Source of the DNA: an uncultured Neptuniibacter sp.
GTDB lineage: Bacteria > Pseudomonadota > Gammaproteobacteria > Pseudomonadales > Balneatricaceae
NCBI RefSeq assembly: GCF_947498015.1
Contig: NZ_CANMIR010000012.1
Location: 1-64,000 of the forward strand
Length of the DNA: 64,000 bases
Direction of reading: 5' to 3'
The first letter of the stretch is position 1. Every line of letters begins with the position of its first letter. The translations under genes were made by a program, and so were the position numbers. The notes beneath the pieces are model-generated. The model was given only the letters and a program-made list of their open reading frames with translations. It had not been told where the DNA came from and made no database searches. This document shows, one piece after another, positions 1-8,396 of the stretch.

Positions 1-77
1 TGGCGGAATGGACGGGACTCGAACCCGCGACCCCCTGCGTGACAGGCAGGTATTCTAACCAACTGAACTACCACTCC
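1..77 (-). tRNA. tRNA-Asp (anticodon GTC)
   Basis: Read on the minus strand this is a complete 77-nt cloverleaf with an encoded 3' CCA at positions 1-3. The acceptor stem GGAGTGG pairs with CCATTCC (one G-U), the anticodon loop reads CTGTCAC (anticodon GTC) and the T-loop is GTTCGAGTC. The sequence is close to the standard enterobacterial tRNA-Asp. The gene lies against the window edge, so further tRNA genes in the same transcript to the left cannot be seen. Confidence 0.97.
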
Positions 78-122
78 GCTTCGCGTCAGGAGCAATTACT
101 TAGCGCCCCAAACGGAGTGCGA

Positions 123-150
123 ATTTTACGGGTTTTAATGGGGTTGTCAA
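123..150 (-). promoter_or_regulatory. Sigma-70 promoter of tRNA-Asp
   Basis: On the minus strand a perfect -35 TTGACA (145-150) is followed by a 16-bp spacer and a -10 TAAAAT (123-128). The next bases are GC-rich, as in discriminators of stable-RNA promoters. Transcription would start near 115, about 38 nt before the mature tRNA 5' end. Confidence 0.8.
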
Positions 151-194
151 ACGTTTAAATAAAAAAATTTAAAAACATTTCCATTGAACATTCT

Positions 195-223
195 TTGTAC
201 AAAATCAGTAGGTTATGTATAAA
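195..223 (+). promoter_or_regulatory. Candidate sigma-70 promoter upstream of syd
   Basis: TTGTAC (195-200), a 17-bp spacer and TATAAA (218-223) fit a sigma-70 promoter directed toward syd, leaving a leader of about 200 nt. It lies in the AT-rich gap 78-423, which otherwise holds only the tRNA-Asp promoter and no convincing gene. Confidence 0.4.
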
Positions 224-423
224 CTTCTGCAAAAACAGCACCTTCCATAGAAGAGCGTTTAAAGTAACCAAATTCCTGATCAGCAATCTGGATAACCCGC
301 CTTAAAATAATATCGGGTCTAGATTTTCATAACCGCTAAGAATTTGCTGAAAAACCAGGGAACAATTGATGTAAAATTCGTATCAATATCCCAACAAAAC
401 AATCTATATAGGCTGTACCACCT

Positions 424-987
424 ATGTCCGATTCTGGAATCAAAGCGGCCCTTGATCGCTTTGTTCAAAAATTTAACCAGCTTCACACAGATGCCCCCCT
501 GATCCCTTACAACGCTCAATGGCCTTCAGATTGCTATCAAGAGAACGCAGCAGAGGGCACTTTAGTAAGATGGCGCCCCACTCCTCAGCGCAAAACCAAT
601 GATATGTTTATACGTATCGGCGAAGCGCTTGAAGAGAGTATCCATCCTGACGTGGAGGCATTTTATTCCCAATATTGGTCTGATCCACTTCCTGCTACCT
701 GCCACGACGGCGACCTGAGCCTGATACAGGCCTGGAACAGCGAAGATATGGAACGTCTAAGAAGCAATCTCGTTGGGCACGCACTCTCAAAAAGACAGCA
801 GAAAAGACCACTTACATTTTTTATTGCCTGCACTGAACCCGATGATGATTACTTCATCAGCGTGGACAATTACAGTGGTGAAATCTGGCTAGAAACACCT
901 GGCAAGCCCCCCATCCGCAAACTTGCGGATAATCTTTCAACCTTTCTACTCTCCGTAGAACCCCGAAAAATAAAGGATATGGAGTAA
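424..987 (+). CDS. syd: SecY-interacting protein Syd
   Basis: This 187-aa protein resembles Syd throughout, and E. coli Syd is about 181 aa. Recognisable blocks include the N-terminal ALDRFVQKF segment, FIRIGEALEESIHPDVEAFY, the NLVGH motif and the C-terminal SVDNYSGEIW/ETPG region. Syd is a peripheral cytoplasmic protein that binds SecY and is thought to act in quality control of the Sec translocon. It has no membrane segment or signal peptide, which fits that role. The lipoprotein gene follows 4 nt after its stop codon, so the two are probably cotranscribed. Confidence 0.9.
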   Translation: MSDSGIKAALDRFVQKFNQLHTDAPLIPYNAQWPSDCYQENAAEGTLVRWRPTPQRKTNDMFIRIGEALEESIHPDVEAFYSQYWSDPLPATCHDGDLSLIQAWNSEDMERLRSNLVGHALSKRQQKRPLTFFIACTEPDDDYFISVDNYSGEIWLETPGKPPIRKLADNLSTFLLSVEPRKIKDME

Positions 988-991
988 TCAG

Positions 992-1573
992 ATGCGATTG
1001 AACCCTAAATTACCTCTATTAGCAGTTTTGATGACACTAGCCCTATCAGTGACAGGCTGTATGTCATTTAATGCTCAAACCCTTGATCTACACCCTGAGG
1101 TTCAAGTTAACCGTCAATTGAGTAAAGAGAAACGGATCGATGTACAACCTCTGGATCTGAGAAACTCTCCAGTTATTGGGCTTCGCTCGACAAGCAAACA
1201 GCCCCACCCTGAAATCCGCCTAAAAGACAGCTTGAAGCTACTTAAACACACCACTGAGCATGCCCTGGAAGACATGGGTATCCGAAGATTTTACGGTGGC
1301 GAGTTTACAATGAAGGTCAGCCTGTTAGATCTTAGTTATACGGCAAAAAAAGCAGCCCTGAAACAAACTGTTGATCTGGCTATGCTGCTACGTATTGAAG
1401 TGAGTAAAGGCGATAAAAGCTACACCGGAACCTACCGTTCGGATAAGCAGCATACTTTCGTTGGAATCCCATCCGAAAAAGAGAATGAGGAGATAATTGG
1501 AAAGCTTGTCTCTGAGACACTCTCTTTAGGTATGAATGACAATCAGTTGATCGACTTCCTTCAGTTCAACTGA
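992..1573 (+). CDS. YajG-family lipoprotein
   Basis: This 193-aa protein begins with a lipoprotein signal: a basic N-terminus, a hydrophobic core and a lipobox V-T-G-C with the lipidated Cys at residue 23. Met follows the Cys, so there is no Asp+2 retention signal and outer-membrane location is expected. The rest (RIDVQPLDLR, VIGLR, a C-terminal DNQLIDFL segment) resembles the YajG family, whose function is unknown. A GGAG ribosome-binding site overlaps the end of syd, suggesting translational coupling. Confidence 0.75.
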   Translation: MRLNPKLPLLAVLMTLALSVTGCMSFNAQTLDLHPEVQVNRQLSKEKRIDVQPLDLRNSPVIGLRSTSKQPHPEIRLKDSLKLLKHTTEHALEDMGIRRFYGGEFTMKVSLLDLSYTAKKAALKQTVDLAMLLRIEVSKGDKSYTGTYRSDKQHTFVGIPSEKENEEIIGKLVSETLSLGMNDNQLIDFLQFN

Positions 1574-1622
1574 TCAATGAAGAGGGGCCATCTCTCATGG
1601 TTCCTCTTCCTGACCTGATAAT

Positions 1623-2291
1623 TCACCAACCCACGGTATATGAGAGGAGCCGACTTATCTGACACAAAGGACGTCCTGATTCCTGCTGCCACTGGTTAAA
1701 ACTTTCCTGTACTTTTTGAAGATCACGCTTAGCGGTCGGTTTTTTCTCTATCACCCCCTGCGCCTTCAATGCAGCCACCACATCATCCGTTAAGATGAAG
1801 GTATCCTTACCGACCATACGCAGAAAATATGCCCCTGAGTTCCCACCCAACTGGCTACCCTGTTTTTTCAATAGCGCCCAGAGATCGATAATCTTGTCAC
1901 CCGGCCAATCAGCAAGAAAAGCAGCAAAACCTGAATGCTGACGGGCAAACTCAGTAACCATCAACGCATTAACCCGTGCTGATTTGATCTTTCCCCAGTG
2001 CCGAATCAACTTCTCATTCTGCATTAATGCCTCGAGTTGCTCATCACTCATCAGTGAAATTTTATCCGGATCAAACCCATAAAACGCTTTCTCAAATTCA
2101 GGCCATTTAGCATCAACAAGGGAGTGCTTCAATCCAGAACGAAATACCCGCCGCATCATATCACTGAGTATTCGATCATCGGCTACTTTAGCCAGCTCTG
2201 AAGCAGCAAGCGGCTGGGGCAGTAGCATCTCAATATCCTCTCCTGCTCGATGCTCCTGCACATGCTCATAGATCCATTTAAAAGATTTCAT
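1623..2291 (-). CDS. DNA-3-methyladenine glycosylase I (Tag)-like protein
   Basis: This 222-aa protein resembles the TagI/adenine glycosylase family, which excises 3-methyladenine from DNA. Supporting segments are FKWIYEHVQEHRAG, the RVFRSGLKHSLVDAKWPEFEKAF block (equivalent to Tag's helix-hairpin-helix region), HWGKIKSARVNA and NSGAYFLRMVGKDTFILTDDVV. The family's N-terminal zinc Cys residues are absent, as in divergent Tag-like proteins, so its exact substrate is uncertain. The start codon follows the msrB stop with no gap, so the two form an operon of repair-type functions. Confidence 0.7.
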   Translation of the reverse strand: MKSFKWIYEHVQEHRAGEDIEMLLPQPLAASELAKVADDRILSDMMRRVFRSGLKHSLVDAKWPEFEKAFYGFDPDKISLMSDEQLEALMQNEKLIRHWGKIKSARVNALMVTEFARQHSGFAAFLADWPGDKIIDLWALLKKQGSQLGGNSGAYFLRMVGKDTFILTDDVVAALKAQGVIEKKPTAKRDLQKVQESFNQWQQESGRPLCQISRLLSYTVGW

Positions 2292-2702
2292 CTAAGCTTC
2301 GCCCTTCTCAAAATTCAGTGATGCTGAATTTATACAGTACCTTAAACCTGTAGGCTCAGGTCCATCTGGGAATACATGTCCTAGATGCGCATCACATTTA
2401 GCACAGGTGATCTCTGTTCTGACCATGCCATGAGATCCATCTCGATGCTCAGCGACACAATCAAACTCGACCGGCTGCCAAAAACTGGGCCAACCACTGC
2501 CAGAGTCATATTTATCCTCGGAACGAAACAGAGGCTCGCCACAACAGACACAGTTATAAAGCCCGATCTGATGATTATTGTAATATTCACCCGTAAACGC
2601 TCTTTCAGTCCCTTTCTCTCTACAGATCCGGAACTGCTCAGGACTCAGAAGAGTTCTCCATTCATCCTCTGAACGCTCTACCTTTTTATTCTCATTACTC
2701 AT
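2292..2702 (-). CDS. msrB: Peptide-methionine (R)-S-oxide reductase MsrB
   Basis: MsrB reduces methionine-R-sulfoxide in oxidised proteins. The sequence has both zinc-binding CxxC pairs (CVCC and CAKC), the SGWPSFWQP block, GHVFPDGP and the catalytic Cys in [10 protein letters not shown] chose the ATG at 2702 (MSNENKK) because GGGGG lies 5 nt upstream; an in-frame start four codons earlier has no better site. The protein is about 136 aa, normal for a single-domain MsrB. Proximity to alaA and htpX matches pseudomonad-type gene order. Confidence 0.95.
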   Translation of the reverse strand: MSNENKKVERSEDEWRTLLSPEQFRICREKGTERAFTGEYYNNHQIGLYNCVCCGEPLFRSEDKYDSGSGWPSFWQPVEFDCVAEHRDGSHGMVRTEITCAKCDAHLGHVFPDGPEPTGLRYCINSASLNFEKGEA

Positions 2703-2876
2703 AAAAACCCCCATGAAGAAAAAAGCCCAGACCGCGCTATTCCCCTAGGTTTAAGTCAATAAAAGGCGTATGATTAGCCTCTTTTTTCAGTGGCACAAAC
2801 ACGATTATTTGGTCACTAAGCAATAGGACAAGCTCCAGCAAGAGAGATTCCCGACTGGAGATCGCAGGACATAAAA

Positions 2877-4091
2877 ATGCCAGTTATCCGTAAATCAAAC
2901 AAGCTGATCAATGTATGTTATGACATTCGAGGCCCCGTTCTTCAGGAAGCAAAACGCCTGGAAGAAGAGGGTCAGCGAATTCTTAAATTGAACATTGGCA
3001 ATCCCGCCCCATGGGGTTTTGAAGCGCCAGAAGAGATTGTGCAGGATGTCATCCTTAACCTGCCCGCCTCTCAGGGATACTGCGATTCAAAAGGTTTGTT
3101 TTCTGCCCGCAAAGCAGTGATGCAGGAGTGCCAGAAAAACGGTATCAAAAATGTCGGCATCGAAGATATTTATATCGGAAATGGCGTTTCTGAACTGATC
3201 GTTATGGCGATGCAGGGCCTGTTAAACGATACTGACGAGATGCTAATTCCTGCGCCCGACTATCCTCTCTGGACCGCTGCGGTTAGCCTCAGTGGCGGCA
3301 ACCCGATCCACTATCGGTGCGATGAGGAGCAGGACTGGGCTCCCGATATTGAAGATATGCGCAGCAAAATTACTGAGCGTACTAAGGGTATTGTTGTCAT
3401 CAATCCGAACAACCCAACCGGAGCGGTCTACCCTAAAGCGGTGCTCGAGCAGATCATCGATCTCGCAAGAGAGCATAGCCTCATTATCTTTGCTGATGAG
3501 ATCTATGACAAAATTCTCTACGATGGTGCTGAACACATCTCGCTGGCTTCCCTCGCAGAAGATGTTTTATGCGTATCATTCAACGGACTCTCTAAATCCT
3601 ATCGTGCTGCGGGGTTCCGCTCAGGCTGGATGATTGTAAGCGGCCCTAAACACAATGCCCGAGACTACATTGAAGGCCTCGAAATGCTCTCCAGCATGCG
3701 CCTGTGTTCCAATGTTCCCACACAGCACGCTATTCAAACTGCACTAGGTGGCTACCAGAGCGTAAATGAGCTTATTGTCCCTGGCGGTCGTCTATATGAG
3801 CAGCGCAATCTAGCCTGGGAAATGCTGAACGAGATCCCTGGCGTAAGCTGTACTAAACCAGAAGGGGCGCTTTACCTGTTCGCGAAACTTGATCCTGAAG
3901 TTTATCCGATCAAGAATGACGAAAAGATGGCACTTGATCTTCTACTGCAACAGAAAGTTCTGATCGTACAAGGCAGTGGCTTTAATCACCCGGACACACA
4001 GCATTTCAGGCTGGTATTCCTACCACGGGAAGACGAGCTCAGAGACGCGATTGAACGTATCGCCACATTCCTTAAAACTTATGAACAATAA
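2877..4091 (+). CDS. alaA: Alanine transaminase AlaA
   Basis: This 404-aa class I/II PLP-dependent aminotransferase closely follows E. coli AlaA (YfbQ), which makes alanine from pyruvate and glutamate. Visible features are the NIGNPAPWGFEAP N-terminus, NPNNPTGAVY, FADEIYDKI and the PLP-binding lysine at about residue 240 in NGLSKSYRAAGFR. The length matches the family. It is divergent from msrB across about 170 bp and is followed by a strong terminator, so it is probably monocistronic. Confidence 0.92.
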   Translation: MPVIRKSNKLINVCYDIRGPVLQEAKRLEEEGQRILKLNIGNPAPWGFEAPEEIVQDVILNLPASQGYCDSKGLFSARKAVMQECQKNGIKNVGIEDIYIGNGVSELIVMAMQGLLNDTDEMLIPAPDYPLWTAAVSLSGGNPIHYRCDEEQDWAPDIEDMRSKITERTKGIVVINPNNPTGAVYPKAVLEQIIDLAREHSLIIFADEIYDKILYDGAEHISLASLAEDVLCVSFNGLSKSYRAAGFRSGWMIVSGPKHNARDYIEGLEMLSSMRLCSNVPTQHAIQTALGGYQSVNELIVPGGRLYEQRNLAWEMLNEIPGVSCTKPEGALYLFAKLDPEVYPIKNDEKMALDLLLQQKVLIVQGSGFNHPDTQHFRLVFLPREDELRDAIERIATFLKTYEQ

Positions 4092-4094
4092 AAC

Positions 4095-4124
4095 AACGGC
4101 CACTTTTTAGTGGCCGTTTTTGTA
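4095..4124 (+). terminator. Rho-independent terminator after alaA
   Basis: An inverted repeat ACGGCCACT / AGTGGCCGT with a short T-rich loop is followed by a run of T, starting just after the alaA stop codon. Confidence 0.9.
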
Positions 4125-4197
4125 AAGACAATGTAACTAAACCGTCTTATACTTACGTATAACTTTCAATCCGACTTCAGAATTAGTGGAACCAACA

Positions 4198-4569
4198 ATG
4201 TTTATCAAGGTAAGAAAAAACTGCGGCATCTATATGGAACATAACGGACTGGAGCAACGCCATTTGGTTCCGGTTACGTCCAATTTTCTCATCAACCTTA
4301 ACCATGTGGGCGAAATCTCTTTCTACACAATCAAAGAATCTAAAACGCGTTTAGATCTTGAACACCATGAAGTGACCGTCCCTCCTCACACACGTGTTAT
4401 CCATCTTCAGATGAGCTACCTGTTCGGCTCATACAAAGAAACCGTTAACGATAAGAAGGCCCGTCTTGTGGATCGTTGTTTCTACAAACTCTACTTCATG
4501 CCAGAAGAGATGGGGCAATATGAAGAGATCCGCGCCCAGATTGAAGGCATGGTCATCAATCAGGACTAA
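4198..4569 (+). CDS. Conserved-looking hypothetical protein (123 aa)
   Basis: I do not recognise a named family. The protein is soluble, with no signal peptide or membrane segment, and is rich in basic and aromatic residues. It has a strand-rich N-terminal half (FIKVRKNCGIYMEHNG, LINLNHVGEISFYTI) and a helical acidic tail (PEEMGQYEEIRAQIEGM). I chose ATG 4198 because GGA lies 7 nt upstream; a GTG at 4186 is the alternative. Coding is supported by the length, position and the terminator that follows directly. It stands alone between alaA and the HDOD gene. Confidence 0.65.
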   Translation: MFIKVRKNCGIYMEHNGLEQRHLVPVTSNFLINLNHVGEISFYTIKESKTRLDLEHHEVTVPPHTRVIHLQMSYLFGSYKETVNDKKARLVDRCFYKLYFMPEEMGQYEEIRAQIEGMVINQD

Positions 4570-4575
4570 AGACAG

Positions 4576-4599
4576 AGCAGCTGAAAAGCTGCTTTTTTT
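4576..4599 (+). terminator. Rho-independent terminator
   Basis: A 7-bp stem AGCAGCT / AGCTGCT with a GAAA tetraloop is followed by a T run, 7 nt after the stop codon of the preceding gene. Confidence 0.92.
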
Positions 4600-4702
4600 A
4601 CGCCTGATCCACCGGTTTTACTTGATTGAATCTTATAAAGATTTAATTATTGTCTGAATAAAGCCCTTCACAGAATAAGAATTCGCCACGTAAGGAATCC
4701 GC

Positions 4703-5530
4703 ATGGAGATAAGCGAACTTTTAAAGCAAACAGACAAACTACCCAATGTTCCCGATGTGGTTCGCCAGTTAATTCAACAGCTGAACAACCCTGCTGCAGA
4801 TTACGGCGAGATTGCCGAAAAGGTATCACAGGATCAGACGCTCTCTCTGAAGATTCTCAGACTTGTTAATTCAGCCCATTTTGGTCTTACCCGGAAAGTT
4901 TCCTCTCTCGATCAAGCGGTCATTATGCTGGGGATGACTCGATTAAAAACGCTGGTTATTGCTACAGGACTGGCGAGTTCTGTAAAAGAGATTAAGGGGC
5001 TGGATTTAAAAGCGTTCTGGAAGGAATCTTTTCGTATAGCAGCACTGTCAAAATGGTTTGCCCAACAAAACTCCAATGTCGATCCTGATATCGCCTTTAC
5101 TGCAGGGCTGATACACAATATCGGTACACTCCTGATCTACCTGGCAACACCGGAAGCTGCCCTTCAGGTTCAAAAATTGGTGGAAGAAACCGCTTGTGAA
5201 CAAACAGCTGCTGAGAAACACTGTCTTGGATTCAGTATTCCTGAAGCCGGTCAGGCTCTCTTGGATATGTGGAATTTCCCTTCAGAGTTGGGTATTGCCG
5301 CTTTACAGTGCCAAGCCCCTCTCTCATATGAAAAACCCAGCGAACTTGCAGCAGTCATCCATTTAGCACACCTGATTAATGATCTGTCTGAAAGTGATGA
5401 AGCTTTGGAAAAGGCAATAGAGCAATATCCCCACGACGTGGCGGAACTCGCAAATATAAAGCTGGAGTCCATGCCCCTGCTTGAAGAAGCATTGAAGCTT
5501 GAATCCGGCTTGGATGGCTTACTTAGTTAG
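4703..5530 (+). CDS. HDOD domain protein
   Basis: This 275-aa protein is essentially one HDOD domain (residues about 5-205). Diagnostic stretches are LPNVPDVVRQLIQQL, QDQTLSLKILRLVNSAHFG, SLDQAVIMLGMTRLKTLV and TAGLIHNIGTLLI. HDOD domains resemble HD phosphohydrolases but usually lack catalytic activity and act in signalling. Here the usual HD pair is His-Asn (LIHNIG), consistent with a non-enzymatic domain. No partner domain is present. A second HDOD protein lies at 16.7 kb. A GC-rich inverted repeat without a T run (about 5547-5565) lies after the stop, between this gene and the convergent exonuclease gene. Confidence 0.88.
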   Translation: MEISELLKQTDKLPNVPDVVRQLIQQLNNPAADYGEIAEKVSQDQTLSLKILRLVNSAHFGLTRKVSSLDQAVIMLGMTRLKTLVIATGLASSVKEIKGLDLKAFWKESFRIAALSKWFAQQNSNVDPDIAFTAGLIHNIGTLLIYLATPEAALQVQKLVEETACEQTAAEKHCLGFSIPEAGQALLDMWNFPSELGIAALQCQAPLSYEKPSELAAVIHLAHLINDLSESDEALEKAIEQYPHDVAELANIKLESMPLLEEALKLESGLDGLLS

Positions 5531-5571
5531 AATGTAAGCCCGATTATGGCAGCCAAAAGGCTGCCGTACCG

Positions 5572-6057
5572 CTATGCCAACCTAGGCGACATTACAGCCT
5601 TGATACACTGAATAATATCTTCAACATCATCCAGTGCCCTATGACGACGTAACTGAGCCTTCGCGAGAAAGCCAAACTGAATGATCTGTTCTCTATCCAA
5701 GAGGTATTCAAGACCGGATAATTTAAAACTGGGCGCAAGGTCAGCAGCTCTAAATAAACGCATCATCCAGAAATGATCGAGTTCAAAAGCATCGCTGACA
5801 ACGACCTTATCTTTCAATTGCCTATTGAGCCTTTTACAGGCGACCCGTATATCCTCTCCCTGTGTAACCAGATCATCCCGGTCAATTCCATGCATCTCTT
5901 CAGCATGCTCATCCCAGAAATCCCAATCAGCAGCCGTATCCGGATTGATCAGAAAACTATCCATCTCTCCTGTTGAATCATTTATCCAGGCAATCTCTAT
6001 CGGATAGGAGTGCGAGCTAAGCCCACTCGCTTCGAGGTCGATACAAATTAACTCCAC
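5572..6057 (-). CDS. DnaQ-like 3'-5' exonuclease (DEDDh)
   Basis: This 161-aa protein has the DEDDh exonuclease signature: Exo I Asp7/Glu9 (ICIDLEASGL), a central acidic site around Asp94 and Exo III HRALDD (His139...Asp144). The fold is that of RNase T/oligoribonuclease-type enzymes, but it is short and has no extra domain, so the natural substrate cannot be named. The GTG start abuts the TAA stop of the upstream methyltransferase gene, so the two are almost certainly cotranslated. Confidence 0.8.
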   Translation of the reverse strand: MELICIDLEASGLSSHSYPIEIAWINDSTGEMDSFLINPDTAADWDFWDEHAEEMHGIDRDDLVTQGEDIRVACKRLNRQLKDKVVVSDAFELDHFWMMRLFRAADLAPSFKLSGLEYLLDREQIIQFGFLAKAQLRRHRALDDVEDIIQCIKAVMSPRLA

Positions 6058-6963
6058 TTATCTCTCCCTGGTATACAGCAGAACTTTCAGCCCCTTTTCC
6101 AGCTCAGATTCTGGGAAATCATCGGGGTTTTGTAGCCGCTCTATAAACTGAAAGTCAGGACACTCTTCCAACATCAACTGTTTTAAAAACTCGGTTCCAT
6201 TTTTGGGATCATTATGACAAGCCAGAACCTGCGCACCCTTCTCGGCCAGCTCATTCAAGCGCCTGATCACCTTCCGGTAATCCTTTTCAGCAACAAAGCT
6301 ACCTGGCTGAAAACTGGGTGGATCAATCACAATCAGATCATAAGGCCCATACTGCCTCACTCTTTTCCATGAGCGGAAGAGGTCATAAGCCAGAAATTTA
6401 ACCCGTTCACCCGAAAGCCCGTTAAGTGAGTGGTTCTCTTTACCCGTGTTAATCGCACCTCGGGACATATCTACATTAACAACCCGCTCCGCTCCTCCAG
6501 CCAAAGCAGCAACTGAAAAAGCACAAGTGTATGAGAAAAGATTGAGAACCCGTTTTCCACCCGCATTGTGCATCACCCAACGGCGCCCCTCCCGCATATC
6601 CAGAAACAATCCGCTATTCTGGTTACGTTGAGGTTTGACCTGATAAAAAAGACCCAGTTCCATTGTATTCATCTGTTCAGGCACCTCACCCCAGGCAAGA
6701 TCCTGCTTTGCATCCCGGCCACGGCTACGCTGCTGAATAACGAGTCCCTTAATAATCTCGAACTGTTTCAACGCATCACTTAAGTGATCTATCCAGTCGG
6801 GCTCTACCTCTTTATAAAGTCGCGCCACAGCAACAGGTGGAAACCAGTCAATGACCAGATGCTCAAACCCAGAAAAGCAGTGTCCACGGCCATGAAAAAT
6901 TCGTCTTGATTCACCCTGCGAAAGCGGTAACTGCTTTGCAACTTCAGTAATGACCGTCTGCAT
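6058..6963 (-). CDS. RlmI-like class I SAM-dependent methyltransferase
   Basis: The C-terminal two thirds form a Rossmann methyltransferase of the COG1092 (RlmI/YccW) type. Visible elements are GLFLDMREGRRWV, VLNLFSYTCAFSVAA (SAM motif I), VNVDMSRGA, DLIVIDPPSF (motif IV) and LLYTRER at the end. Family members methylate 23S rRNA cytosine, but this protein is shorter than RlmI (about 396 aa) and seems to lack the N-terminal PUA domain, so its target is unknown. ATG 6963 was chosen for its AGGA site at 6-nt spacing; an upstream GTG at 6984 is weaker. Confidence 0.78.
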   Translation of the reverse strand: MQTVITEVAKQLPLSQGESRRIFHGRGHCFSGFEHLVIDWFPPVAVARLYKEVEPDWIDHLSDALKQFEIIKGLVIQQRSRGRDAKQDLAWGEVPEQMNTMELGLFYQVKPQRNQNSGLFLDMREGRRWVMHNAGGKRVLNLFSYTCAFSVAALAGGAERVVNVDMSRGAINTGKENHSLNGLSGERVKFLAYDLFRSWKRVRQYGPYDLIVIDPPSFQPGSFVAEKDYRKVIRRLNELAEKGAQVLACHNDPKNGTEFLKQLMLEECPDFQFIERLQNPDDFPESELEKGLKVLLYTRER

Positions 6964-7114
6964 TAATCGTCCTGTCGTATCCACGTAAAAATTGGGGGTT
7001 GATTATAGGGGGCGTTGCGAACTGAAACCAGAGAAGTAAAGACTTTGCACCTTGAAACTTTTATTATCCATCCCCATCTAATCTGTAGTTTCAACCACAG
7101 GAATAATGTAAAAC

Positions 7115-7993
7115 ATGATGCGAATCGGTCTTTTATTAGCAACAAACTTTGCTGTTCTTCTTGTTGCCGGCATATCTCTTAATCTTATCTTTGGTAGTTA
7201 TATCACCAGTGCAGGCCTTAACCTGCCGGTGCTTCTTATCTTCTGCGCAGTATTTGGCTTTAGTGGATCCCTGATCTCACTGTTCCTTTCAAAAAAAATG
7301 GCCAAGATGTCTACGGGCACAGAGATCATCACTCAGGCAAGAAATGCAGATGAACAATGGTTGCTGGATACAGTTGCAGAACTGTCACATGATGCAGGAA
7401 TAAAGATGCCGGAGGTCGGCATATTCCCCGCTCAACAAGCGAATGCATTTGCAACTGGATGGAACAAAAACGACGCACTGGTCGCTGTCAGCCTGGGATT
7501 ATTGCAAAGGTTCCAGAAAGAGGAGATCAAAGCGGTTATGGCCCATGAGATAGGCCATGTAGCAAATGGTGATATGGTGACCATGACCCTGATTCAGGGC
7601 GTGATGAATACGTTCGTTCTGTTCCTGACCCGCGTAGTTGTTTACGCTATTGATCAGTTCACTCGCAATGAAGAGGGTGAAGGCGGTCTAGGCTTTATCG
7701 CTCAGTTTGCACTAACCATCGTACTGGATATTATTTTTGGTTTTATTGCACATGCAATTGTTGCCTGGTTCTCTCGCTACAGAGAGTTCAGAGCCGACGA
7801 ATCCGGCGCCAGCCTCTCCTCCAATCACGCCATGATCGGTGCATTACAGCGCCTAAAAGCCGAATCCGAAATACCCAACCAGATGCCAAGCACTCTAACG
7901 GCATTTGGTATTAACGGCGGTAAGATCTCTGAACTGTTTTCTACCCACCCACCATTGGATGTGCGTATAGAATCTCTGCAGAAGAGAAGCTAA
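7115..7993 (+). CDS. htpX: Membrane zinc protease HtpX
   Basis: HtpX is an inner-membrane M48 metalloprotease that degrades damaged membrane proteins together with FtsH. The 292-aa sequence starts [11 protein letters not shown] as in E. coli and has two N-terminal membrane segments (about 5-25 and 35-58), HEIGH at 144-148, a second hydrophobic pair at about 160-220 and the third zinc ligand Glu224 in YREFRADE. The C-terminus ends with the typical [13 protein letters not shown]. It is single-gene, with its own terminator, and is divergent from the methyltransferase operon. Confidence 0.95.
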   Translation: MMRIGLLLATNFAVLLVAGISLNLIFGSYITSAGLNLPVLLIFCAVFGFSGSLISLFLSKKMAKMSTGTEIITQARNADEQWLLDTVAELSHDAGIKMPEVGIFPAQQANAFATGWNKNDALVAVSLGLLQRFQKEEIKAVMAHEIGHVANGDMVTMTLIQGVMNTFVLFLTRVVVYAIDQFTRNEEGEGGLGFIAQFALTIVLDIIFGFIAHAIVAWFSRYREFRADESGASLSSNHAMIGALQRLKAESEIPNQMPSTLTAFGINGGKISELFSTHPPLDVRIESLQKRS

Positions 7994-8009
7994 TTAATTT
8001 ACGCTTCGA

Positions 8010-8042
8010 CTAGCTTCCTGTTATACAGGAAGCTAGTTCTTT
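8010..8042 (+). terminator. Rho-independent terminator after htpX
   Basis: An 11-bp perfect inverted repeat CTAGCTTCCTG / CAGGAAGCTAG with a 4-nt loop is followed by TTCTTT, 17 nt after the htpX stop. Confidence 0.88.
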
Positions 8043-8396
8043 ACCAACCGGCATCTACTCCCCTTCACTTCCGCTTACAGTCATACAGGCATTATCGATT
8101 CAACCGACTGTAGACGCACCTCACTCCTCCAAGACTGTTTAAAATACCAACACCCTACCTTCCCCCAAAATCCTTAAATAAAAACTATACCGGCAGCCAG
8201 AACCTTTGGAGCGGCCGGCCCATTACTTAAAAACAGCTGATTACCCATTACAATCAGTACTAAAGTGTAATTTTCCCTGTATCTCTACCACCGAATTAGT
8301 TTAGAGTATGACATAAGTACTTTCCCTTACTTGTGTTTGAATATTAAGATTGGGACGGTCAAAAATAAAAACAAAATAACTGCCTGGAGTAGTTAA
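8043..8396. other. Intergenic stretch before the chemoreceptor gene
   Basis: About 350 bp without a convincing gene. It contains a GC-rich patch GGCCGGCCC near 8212 in otherwise AT-rich DNA and presumably the promoter of the chemoreceptor gene. I could not find a clear flagellar sigma-28 or sigma-70 promoter. No hairpin stands out. Confidence 0.5.

Noticed and set aside
2385..2672. A 95-codon plus-strand frame opposite msrB
   Set aside because: Antisense shadow; msrB on the minus strand has all catalytic and zinc residues.
8043..8396. Flagellar sigma-28 promoter for the chemoreceptor (TAAAGTGT at about 8263)
   Set aside because: The -10 half GCCGATAA is not found at the right distance.
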